DNA from: Sodiomyces alkalinus F11
Lineage: Eukaryota > Ascomycota > Sordariomycetes > Glomerellales > Plectosphaerellaceae
Direction of reading: 5' to 3'
DNA: 64,000 nucleotides
NCBI RefSeq assembly: GCF_003711515.1
Contig: NW_021167081.1
Coordinates: 248,001 to 312,000 of the forward strand
Below are positions 45,240 to 56,100 of this stretch, piece after piece (within the stretch, counting starts at the first letter, position 1; each line of letters begins with the position of its first letter). Below the pieces are notes generated by a model that had not been told where the DNA came from, ran no database searches, and saw only the letters and a list, made by a program, of their open reading frames with translations. Made by a program: the position numbers and the translations under genes.

Positions 45240-48200
45240 CTTTCTATTAACTAAGCTAGAGCGCTATTATACTACGCGATCCTAGACTTAGGATCGTTAA
45301 TCTATATCTTTAATAATCGAGGCCATTTTACGGCTATTAGACTACCTACGGTTAATTTATTAACGTTATAGGTAGGTACTTATAAGGCTCCTATTCTCGG
45401 ATACGGAGACGTTGAGCTACGTGTATAATCCTTAGCGGGTATAAAAAGGCTATTACGCCTCCGTGACATCGTATACTATAAGGAATTCGTTACTAATATC
45501 GTCTCGGAATACTAACTACGCCTATAAGGTTATTACTAGGATACCGTAAACGATACTATCTTTAGTCCGCCGATAACCGGCCTATCTATAAGCTACTAGA
45601 TATCCACGGCTAGTATATAATCGAGCGCACAGAAGCTATAGCCGTTACCACGTTCGCGGTCTCGGTAAGGCACCCCCACGATAACCCGTATAGAAGATCA
45701 CAATAACCGCGGTAACCGTAGAAGACTACGGTATAACGGTAGCACGAACGCCTCGGCCACTACGGCACCGATACTCTCGTAAAGATCGTTAACGCTACTT
45801 AAAGGGTAAAGATGAAGGGACTACGTATAACGGACTATAATGCGTGTGGATAGTCGTAAGTGCCTATATAGATCCGGCGGATACTATTCTTTTACCCGTT
45901 AAAGCCCGGAGAGGCCCTAGCTATTAATTTTCACGATCTAGAAAAGGCGGAGCAGTTAGCGGGCGGACTATATAAGTCTATTATATTCGTTATAAACGTG
46001 TATATAAGTTATATATAGGATTACTATTTATAAAAAAGAGACTAAGGCTCTATTCTACACGCTCTAAAGGACGTTTTTACCCTGCTTAAGACCTAATTCG
46101 ATATTAGGCCACGCGTTCTACGGGCTAATTCTAAGATATTTTAGTACCTAGAACTCGTTGCTTTCCTCGCTGCTAAGGGGGTAGAAGGCTAGCCGTCGGC
46201 ACTATATTTATAGGATTAGAACGGCGTTATAGAACGGATTAAAGATATCGTTAAGAGAAGGGCGAGGGCTATAAGAATTAAAGCTTATCTACCTATATCT
46301 ATCTAGCCTAAGATCTTTAAGACTACTATATATCTATATAACAGGACGCTATAATATATTAATGACTAGCGAACGCTATACGAAGGCCTGCGCCGCTATT
46401 AACCTAACCTCACGCACCTATGAGTTTACGGCTATAAAGCCTTTATAAAAACGCGCGATACCTAAGCTAAAAGGAACCGCCTATAAAGGCTAGAACTAAA
46501 GGTATAGATCGGTTATCACGTCGGATACTAATCCTCGAATAGCTTCTGTATTTAGCTACTATACCTAACGGATATTATCACCACGAGAGACATAGTCTTT
46601 AACGAAGATAAGATATTTAACGGCAGGATTAAAACGCTATAAGCTATAGCCTCCGCCGAGGAAATCAGGGAACGCCTATAATCTATCCGTATCACCTAAT
46701 CTAATAAGACCGCGAATAGGCTGCTATTAAGGGGTATAGCCGTAGACGTATTAGATCTTAAGTCGGAAGACTCTAACGCCACCGCTATTACTACGGGTAA
46801 AGGCGACGCTACCGCTATTACGACGGATAAAAGCGAGGCCGTCGCTATTACTATAAAAGAGGCTATTACTATTACTATAGACTATACCGTTATTACTACG
46901 GGCACCGCTATTACTATAGACACTACTATTACTATAAACGAGGTTCTAAATCTATAGCCTAATAACTAGACTATAGATTTAGAACCTCGTAACTCTAACG
47001 CCACCGCTATTACTACGGGAGAGGCTACCGCTATTACTACGGACACTTTACAGTTTACCACTATAAGGTTTAAACTGTTTCCCACGCCTCTAATATCCCC
47101 GGAAGATCCCGCACGCGCGTTCCTTATAGCGTTAGCGGTAGTTAGGGGAATTAAGGTAGAAGAACACGATAACCACTAACAGATAGCCGCGAATATCCCT
47201 AGGGGGTGCCCGTCGGCCGTACGCCCGTCGGCCGCGTGCCTATCTATCGCGAGAACCATCGTAAGTCTATATATCACTAAAAAGGTCCAGAACGATAACG
47301 CCTAAAAGGCGTTCTTCAACGCTAGCAGGACTTATAACCCCACACGCGCGAGGAAGTAAGCTATTAATAATAGCGACGTCGGTACTATAGATTCTACTCC
47401 CTCTAACACCTCTTAGCCATTATCGCATACAACCCGCGAGGATCTCCCGCCTCTACTAAAGCACTACCACGATATACGCCTCTACCCGTTACGGGAGCGG
47501 TAGTTATAGGCCGAGGGGGAACACCTTAAGGGGCACCGATAGATAGGCTACTAGTAAGAGGTAGGTGGTGATTAGGCTAATAAGTAATAAGTCCTCGCCT
47601 ATAGATAGGTATACACCTATAAATTTAATAAGGAGGGCACCCTCCTTAAATATAAGGCACGCCTTATAGTCCGAGGGGATTAATAAAAACGGTTAAAGGC
47701 TAAAGATAACTACGCTATAACGCTAGCCTCACGGTCCTTCCGTATACTAATAGTAATCGCCGCCCGATTTAACCTAAAGATAAGGCAGTTCGATACCATT
47801 AACGCGTTCGTTAATGCTAGCCTTAAGGACAAGGTGTTTATAAAGATACTATAAGGCTATAAAGTACTAAGTAAGGTCCTGCTACTATGGAAAGTCCTCT
47901 TCGATTTAAGGATATTGCCACTACTATAGTAAGAGGAATTTAGCGGTATGCTATAGAGAATAGGCTTTATAGCCGTCCCTAATAACCCCTATATTATAAT
48001 CCGCGACGGTTTAATCCTATTCTTCTACATTAACGATATCGGACTTATATACTATAAAGACCGTAAGACGGACGCCGACGACTTTAAGGCTGCCCTTAAG
48101 CGAAGCTATAGGTTATTAGGGGGCGAAGAAATCCGTTGATTCCTAGGAATTAAGGTCCTAAGGGATAGAGCCACCCGTAGGTTATAGCTATTATAATCCT

Positions 48201-48990
48201 CCTATATAGAGAAGATCGCGGTTAAATACTACGTAGATATACTCTGCCGAAAACCATTAAAGGTCTTATTATCTACGAAGCCGGTAGTACCCCGAGACGG
48301 CACCCGCGTATTAATTCCCGAGGTCTATTAGTATTAGGGAATAATCGGTTTTATCCTATACGCCGCTATTATAATAAGACCCGATATCGCGTTCGCCTAC
48401 TTAAAGCTTTCCTAATATAACGTTAACCCCTCCTCTAACTACCTTAAGAGGGCTTAATAAGTGCTGCTATTCCTATACTATATAAGACACTACTACCTGG
48501 AATTCGGCGGGGATAGGCTTTTCCTAATAGTAAGCGACGCGTCCTTTAAGGATAATCCAGACCGTAAGAGTTCGTAAGGATATACGATAAAGCTTTTCGG
48601 CGGCACCGTTAACTAGAAAGCTGGTAAATAACCGACGGTTATAACGTTGTTAACAGAATCGGAACTACTCGCTGTTATAAAGGCCGCTAAAAAGACGTTA
48701 TTCGTTAGCCGGATATTAAGGGATTTAGAGCTTCGGTTAGACTAATAGTAACTATAGCTATACTACGATAATTAGTAGACTATTAACCTCGTTAATAAGA
48801 AGGCATAACGCCTACGGATAAGGCTATAGCACATCGATATATATAACTAGTAGGCGCGCTAGTTAGTATAATAAGGTCTTTTTAAGGTCAGGTACGTTAA
48901 CACGAAGGAGATAATGGCGGACGGCTTAATAAAGGCACTACTGGAGACAGGAATTAAAAGACTATAGTAATAGCTTAATTTAACAGATTA
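45240..48990 (+). pseudogene. Copia pol (protease-integrase-RT-RNase H), RIP-inactivated
   Basis: Protease remnant: ILDLGSLIYIFNNRGHF near 45280, matching the LDTGASxHI block, then KAPILGYGDVEL. The reverse transcriptase has RQFDTINAFVNASL and FYINDIGLIYY near 48020, where FYVDD is expected. RNase H shows TESELLAVIKAAKKTLF and ends with EIMADGLIKALLE near 48920. These blocks are diagnostic of fungal Ty1/copia. Stops are frequent throughout. Confidence 0.78.
46785..47045 (+). repeat. Degenerate tandem repeat with embedded 20-bp hairpin
   Basis: Imperfect copies of GCCACCGCTATTACTACGG are strung between the integrase and RT regions of the copia pol frame. In their midst lies a perfect inverted repeat with 20-bp arms (46938-46957 and 46971-46990) and a 13-base loop. 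Confidence 0.75.
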
Positions 48991-49314
48991 AAAGGACCGT
49001 ATCGAGTAGTCTAAACGACTACACGAAGAGATTAAACGCGCTAAAGCCACGCCCGCAGTAATAATAAAGGCCCCCGAGGACGTAGTAGATCCGATGGATA
49101 TAGATCCGATTAAGTAGATCCGACTAATTAGGATCGAGGAACTAATTAAGATAGAATTAAATTAAACGGTTAAATAGAGCGGATTTAGATCTCTTTTATA
49201 AGGGCGTTTTCCCTTAACTATTGATTTTATAATAGAAAAGTTAAGAGCGTTTAGTTTAAACCGAAGCCTCTAATTAGTTAGTTAACCTGAGAAGACCCAC
49301 CTTAACTAAGGGGG

Positions 49315-49578
49315 TGTATCGTATAGGCACACGGACCACGACGTAGTCTATAGGGGATCCAGGGGGGATCCACGCTATAACTAAGGGCTTCGGATATAAT
49401 AGGGGCGGATACCGGAAAAGACCGGATAGAATCTAAATGACTTAGTACCCATAACAGAGTCTTCACCATCTAATTTAAGGGTATAAGAGACTCTCCTAGA
49501 TATAACTTAATATAATACATACACACGAGATTTCTGCTCTACTAAGTTAATCATTCAAGTGCCTTTTGACGTGCGACA
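49315..49578 (+). repeat. 3' LTR of the copia element
   Basis: 264 bp, TGTATCG...GCGACA. It retains more CA/TG words than the 5' copy at some sites and fewer at others, so both LTRs were mutated separately. Confidence 0.85.
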
Positions 49579-50106
49579 AGATACGGGTAGAGGTGTATAA
49601 CTGAGGAGGGCTGGTAAGGAACGAACCCGATAAGTGGGGCACGGCACGGGTAGTCCCCTCTTTCACTGCTTACATTTCGGTGAGAGAATCAAGGCGAAAT
49701 ATCTCCACTTTATACAGGGATTGGCATGGTATTAACGTGTTAACCACGCGTTAAACTAGCCCTATATGTTTTTTCGGGATGATCCTGACACAATCCTTCC
49801 CAGATAACCCTGCAGGAAGAACATGGGACATTTTCTCTCAACACAAATTCTGTTCTTTTGATTTCTCTTTTTAAGCCCCGTCGTCATCCATCTTACTATG
49901 AAACAGTTGAGGGGGGCATGGTCCGCAGATCGAGCTACATCGAGCTGTACATCTAAAAATATCTGTCTACAGTGGCGCCTGGCAACTTCGATTTGCGGCT
50001 TTTTCTCCCGACATAGATATGACCGCTGCTGCCGTCCTCGCCGCCGCGTCGCTGGGGCACGGCAGGGGGGACGAAGAAGACATCATCTTCATCAACATCT
50101 CGCCTA
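49579..50106. other. Spacer downstream of the PKS-NRPS
   Basis: Unique-looking sequence from the copia element to the megasynthase stop, presumably its 3' UTR. It includes GTAGAGGTGTA at 49587-49597, identical to the outer end of inverted-repeat element no. 2, and a TTAACGTGTTAACCACGCGTTAA word near 49733. No gene. Confidence 0.5.
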
Positions 50107-53100
50107 TCAGAAAGGCTGGTCACCGACCACCTGCTTCAGGAATGCGCCGTCCACATTGGGCGGACTGATCTGCAAAGCGTGCTTGGTTGTGCGCAGCGTC
50201 TCCGATCCATCAATGGCAAATGGTCGCCAACCAGCCTGCCACCACTCCTCCAAAACGTCAGCTTGTAGAAGCATCTCCGGATTACCGTCCGCGCGCATTG
50301 CTGCGAACCACTCTTCGGGCGACGCCAGTCGAACATGACGACCCAGCAAACCAGCCAGCTCGGCGTAGGTCCAGTGCTGCGTTCCGGTGAGATGGTGAAT
50401 GGCCGGCTGGGGCATCTTTCCTCTCGCCTCGCCTGCGAGGACGCGCATGGATCGCACGAGGAAGGAAGCGTCAATCCAACTCATACCGCCCCCTGTGCTG
50501 CTGCCGAAGTCGGGCACGAGACCCGTATGCAAGCTACCGGCTAAGATTCGACGATTGACGTCGGTCCTGGGTAGCGGGCAGCCAAGGCTTTGCGCAGGCG
50601 CGCACATGCAAGAGCGGAATATCGAGGCCGGAACCCCCCTTTCTGCCGCGGTGGCCAGCAGTTGTTCAGCCGCCCAGCGAATCTTCAGGTAGCCAAGGTT
50701 CTGGGCCTGGCCTGGTCGCATGTGCGACATGGGCACCGGCTCGGTAGAGACAAAGTCTGGCGATCGTGTCGTGGCGTTCCACACTTGGAGGTGCGGTACC
50801 GCCCACGTGGACAGGTAGTGAAGCTCTTTCACATTGCCAATTTCGCCGCCCGCGAATTCGATCAGGAACCGGAGAGAGCCAATGTTGGTTTGTCGGAGAG
50901 AATCGTAACCTTTCAGCAGCGAAACGTCGGATTCCAAGTGCCAGATCTCCGAGACCTCGACATCGAGAGCACGAACCTCGGACTGCTGCAGTCCCAAGGT
51001 AGGATGCGCCAGGTCGCCGTTATACGGCACGATGCGGCCAAGTTGTTGTGCCGTAAGGCCCGTGTCTAATTTCCAAGTAGCAAGTGCGGATAGGATCTGG
51101 GATCGGCTTTCCTCCTTTCCGGATCCGGAGACGGCGAGACAATGGATCTTCATATCGGTGCTTTCGCGCAGCAGGTGTGCCAACAAGTGGGCGCCGATCA
51201 TGCTTGTGGCTCCCGTGAGCGCCACAGCGGATCGGGAGATCCCCCGAGCTTCCTTCGATGCAGGGGTCCAGTTGCAGTGTGCGGGGAGGGCGATTTCTTT
51301 CTCCCAATCAATCGCTGGCGCTTGTGGCCGTGGCTGCTCCGCCAGTTCTTGGCTGTCGAATTGAGACACGGACACGTGTCCCGAGCCGTCCGAGTCGCTA
51401 TCGCCAACCATGCTCCAGCTGTTGGGGGTTGCTTGTTCCTTCTGAGGCTTGAACAGTGCCGCCATGCCTTGGATGTCTGGGTACGCGAACATGTCGGCCA
51501 GGGAAACATCGACGCCGTGCATGGCAAAGATCGAAGTCCGGACCCGGAGAAGCAAGATCGAAGAGCCACCTGCGCTGAAAAAGTCCGTGTCGCGCCACAG
51601 GTCCCTGTCGCTGCCAAGAACCTCGTTCCAGATGCGCGCCAGCGATCTTTCCTCGTCGCCCTGCAGTTCCGCCCGCCCAGCCGCTGGCCGATGGTCAGCT
51701 GCCATGCTGACGTCCCAGGAAAGCAGCGTCTTGTAATCCAATTTACCCGTTGTGGTCTTGGGCAGATCGGCAACGAACTTGATGTCGTTCGGTACCATGT
51801 GGACGGCAAGGGACGCTTTCAACCTTGCCTTGAGGAAATTCGCCACTTCCGCATGCATCTCGCCTTCTCCTTGGTCGCATTCAACGTACGCCACAAGCCA
51901 GCCATGTACGTCATCCTTCGGGTAGTATACCACGCCAGTCAGGCCCGACTTGAAGCCTGAAACCTCGCCCAGCTGGGCAAGTGCCGCGTACAGGACGCTT
52001 TCGACCTCGTCCAGCTCCACGCGCATTCCTCGAATCTTGACCTGTCTGTTACCAGCAATGCGCCCTAGCGCCCTGAGGTTCCCGCTGGGCTCCAAGCAGA
52101 ACATGTCGCCTGTGCGATACAGCAAAGAGGCGTTGCCAGACTCGCCGTTCTGGTTTTCGTCCAAATGGTTCGGCACGAACGACTTGTCCGTCAACTCGGG
52201 ACGCTTGATGTAGCCGTTATTCACGATGGGTCCTCCGATGAAAAGCTCGCCCGGCACGCCCACCGCGGTTGTGCGGCCTTGGCCGTCGAGGATGTAGAAG
52301 CGAGCAGGAGCATGCGGAGGGCTCAGCGGCAAGAAATCTCCCGCTGCATCTTGAGCCGTGCAGCGGCGGAGGGAGTTGATGATCGTGGTCTCGGTGGGTG
52401 CGTAGCCGTTGAACAGATGCGCGTGGGGCAGGTTCAATGACAGGAAGCTCGTCAGGACCCAGGACGGCACTGGCTCGCCGCCGAGAGTGAGGCTACGCAG
52501 CACTTTCCATGTGGCCAGCAAAGTCTGGTTCGACGCACGAAGCATCAGCTTCAGCTGCGTAGGTGTGAAGATGCAGTTGGTGATCTTCTGGCGGACTACC
52601 AGCTCGTTCATCTTCTCCGCCGAGTAGCGTTCTGCCATGCCAGTCAGTTTCAACGACGATCGGCAGAACTATCAAGGGTCCAGTCATCATATGATCTCAC
52701 CTTCTCGCGTAGCGATGACGAGAGTTGCGCCGTGTAGGATGGTGCCGAAGATGGCGTGTAAGGACATGTCGAACACGAGAGCCGAAGAAAGTAGCATTCT
52801 GTCGCTCGTCCTTGTCCCGAGAGTGTCGTGATACTGTTCTCCCTGGTACCGGAGTTGCTCATGTCCGATGTAGACTCCCTTCGGTCTATGACAGATGTCT
52901 CGATTAGTTCATGTTCGTTTGTCCGACCAGGACACCAACGCTCGCCTCAACTCGCTCCCCAGATACGAACTAACCTTCCAGTAGAACCACTTGTGAAAAG
53001 CGCGCAGAAAATATCTCCGGGCCGGGTAGGCTCCAACGGCACGACCGTCTTGTCGGTCCTGGGAGCATGTGGCTTGGTCAAGTTCCGCACTTCGCGGATG

Positions 53101-56100
53101 TCGATGATGCCAGCCGTGATGAGCTTCTGCTTGACCGCTTTCGAGTGTTCATTCACGAGAACTCTAGACAGGCCGGTGTCCTCGGCAATGCTGATGATAC
53201 GATCCACGGGGAAGTCTGGGTCCACTGGCACCACGATGCAGCGGGCGCGAAGTATGCCGTAGACTGCAACCATCATTTCGACGCTGGGCTCACAGCATAC
53301 GCCGACGCATTCCTGAGCAGAAATGCCACTGCTCAAGAGAGATTCTGCCAGGGATCTCGTGAGCCTGTCGAGTTCTCTGTATGAAACGGTGGCCTTTGCG
53401 TCCACCAGGGCAGTCTTGTCTGGGTTCGTCGCCACCCAGCGGTCGAAAAGATCAGCGAAGAGGTTTTCTCGCATGCCCTGAATACTCTTGCCTTCGGGCA
53501 GTGCGGGCTGGAGGAGGCGCGAAATTATCTGCAAATCGTCCGGTGATGCGAGTTCCCACTGGTCCAGCCTCTTGTCTGAGCCCTGAATGACCTGCTCCAG
53601 CTGGAACTTGTACATCCGGGCAAACGTCTCGGCGACCTCGGTTCCGTACATGGCGGCATCAAACTCGAAGTGGAACTCCATCGACCCGTCCGACAGCTCC
53701 TCCACTTCCAGGGCGATGTCGGTCTGGGTGCGAGCGTTGTAGTGGTCGTAGTCGACGAATCGGAAGTCGCCGAAATCCGGCTTCGGGAACGCACCCTGAG
53801 ACTGGTAGTTCACGACAATCTGGAAGATCGGGTTGTGGCTGGTCTTCCTGGGCACATCGAGCACCTGGAGAAGGTAGTCGAAAGGCACGGCACGATGTTC
53901 GTACGCTTGCAAGCAAGAGCTCCGAAGGTCCTCCAGCAGCGCGGCGCACGTGCGGTCCTGCGAGAACCTCATCCTGAGGGGGAGCATGTTGACGGCGAAA
54001 CCGACCATGCGGTCGAAAGCCGTGTGACCGCGGTCGCCATCCGCAATGCCAATCATGATCTCGTCATCGCCAGTAAGGCCGTTGACAAGGCTGCCCATGA
54101 CGAACGTGGTGAACATGAAGGGCGTAACCGCGCGCGTGGCACAGAAGTCTTTCAGCCTCTTCGCACCGACAGCATTCAATACGGCTTGCGCCGAAGAAGC
54201 CTCCTGTTGTTTGACGACCGGTCGTTCGGGCACTCGGCTCAAGCGAAGTAGCGACACGCACTCGGGGATCCCTTGCAACTGAGTCCTCCAGTACTCTACG
54301 TGTGGGCTGACAAGCTCCTTCGTCTGAAGCATCATATCTTGCCACACCGTATAGTCGATGAACTGCATCGGATCGTCTTCCAGAGACTCTGCAGGCTGCT
54401 TCCCATCGATCAAGTTCTTGTAGATTTGGGGAAGCTCCTCGAAGATGGTGCCGACTGAGCCCCTGTCCCAAGCAAGGTGGTGGGACGCCATGTAGAATCG
54501 ACTGCCTGCCGGACTCACCAAGAGCCATCCACATACGAGAGCGCCCTTGGAAGGATCAAAGACGTGTCGGCGTGCTTTCGAGGTCAACTTGTCGTTCTGA
54601 CGGGCGAAGTCGGCAGCCGAGCAATGGACCTCTGTCAACGTAAACGTGGATTGCTTGGCGGGAATTTGAAGCCAGCCCGATCCCGAGTCCACGATGCAAG
54701 TCCGCAGCGATTCGTGCCTCAATACCAGGGTCTCCCATGTCTTTCGAAAGGCTGCAGTGTTGACGGTTCCGTCGATGTGACAAGTCAGGAGCAAATTGTA
54801 CAGAGTCTTGTCGGCGAGGAAGTTGTGCAGGAACCACAAGCGGCTCTGCGAGTGCGACAGTGTCCGTGCAACAAGCTCCCCAGAGCCGCAGCCGCCGTGC
54901 CTTGTAGGGGCGGGAAGTTGTGGCAGGTTATTCGCTTGGTCGGCCTTTCTGATGCGGTCAAGACACTTTGCAATCATCGCGTCGATGGAGCGCGAACCCA
55001 AGATATCGAAGATGGGCACGTCAAGGCTGAGCTGCTGGAAGATCCAAAAACGACAAGCCACGGCATTGAGAGAGTCAACGCCATACGCAGCGACGGCCTG
55101 CGTCGGATCGAGCTTCGAGACGGGATAGCCGAGAAGCCCGGACAGGAAGTCCAAGAAGGCGGTGCAGAGTATGTTGTGAGCGGTCTCTTCGGCAACAGTC
55201 GTGAGTCGCTGGGCCAACGGCACGTCGTCATCGGAACCGTCGCCTCTTCTCGGCTCGTGCTCGAACAGGTGGCTGAGCTCTGGGAATCCCTCCCAAAAGA
55301 CCTGCCCTTTGGTGGCCTCCGTCTTAGCTGCATCTTGTGTTGCCGGGAACATCTCAAAGCCGGTGACCAATAAGTATCTGTCCTGGTGCTTGGACTCGTG
55401 TACGGCAGATTCCACTATCTGCAGGAACTCCCCTGCGTTCAACAGCCGCAGGCCACTCTTCTTCAACGTGCGAAGGGTGTCGGCGTCTTCCGCGAGCGTG
55501 CCGACGCCCTCCATCGCACCGAGGGCGACCGAGACAGCCGGAAGCCCGAGTGCTCGCCTGTGTTCGGCCATGGCGTTCTGAAAAGCGTTGCCGGATGCAT
55601 AGGCGGCTTGCGTTCTGTTGCCAGAGATGGACGAGATGGACGAGAACATGATGAAGAAGTCGAGCTCATCCTGCAGCGTGGCCTCATGCAGGGCGACAGC
55701 AGTATCGACCTTGTGGCGTATACCAAGGTCCCACTGCGTCGGAGTCATCGTCGAGAAGGGCGAGTTGTCGAGGATGAGAGCCATGTTGAAGCATCCCCCG
55801 ATGGGCATGGCCGAACGCAATGTCGAAATCGCCGCCTTCATAGCTTGTGCATCGCCTGCATCTGCTTTGATGGCGTCGATTCGTCCCCCTAGCGCATCGA
55901 TCTTTTGCATCACGGCCTGGGCGCGTTCCGAAGACGCACCGCTCCTGCTGATGACGGCAAAGTTCCGAGCACCATTCTTGAGCATCCACTCCATCAGAAG
56001 CAGACCGAGGCCGCCGAACCCGCCGATCAGAACATAGAAAGCGTCTTTGCGGAAGATACCCGACGCACCGATGTGTCTAAACTCTTGAAGGACTCCCAGC

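Larger units (their letters stand above)
43314..49578 (+). mobile_element. RIP-degenerate Ty1/copia LTR retrotransposon
   Basis: A complete 6.3-kb element with two LTRs of equal length (264 bp). Internally, gag, protease, integrase, reverse transcriptase and RNase H remnants follow in the Ty1/copia order on the plus strand. A purine run (AAGGGGG) directly before the 3' LTR at 49315 is a polypurine tract. Every frame is broken by TAG/TAA stops, mostly at expected Gln or Trp codons. It lies between the regulator and the megasynthase and splits the putative cluster. Confidence 0.88.

Noticed and set aside
49898..50338. 146-residue plus-strand frame overlapping the PKS-NRPS stop
   Set aside because: More than half lies over the reductase domain coding strand, and the remainder has no codon bias or motif.
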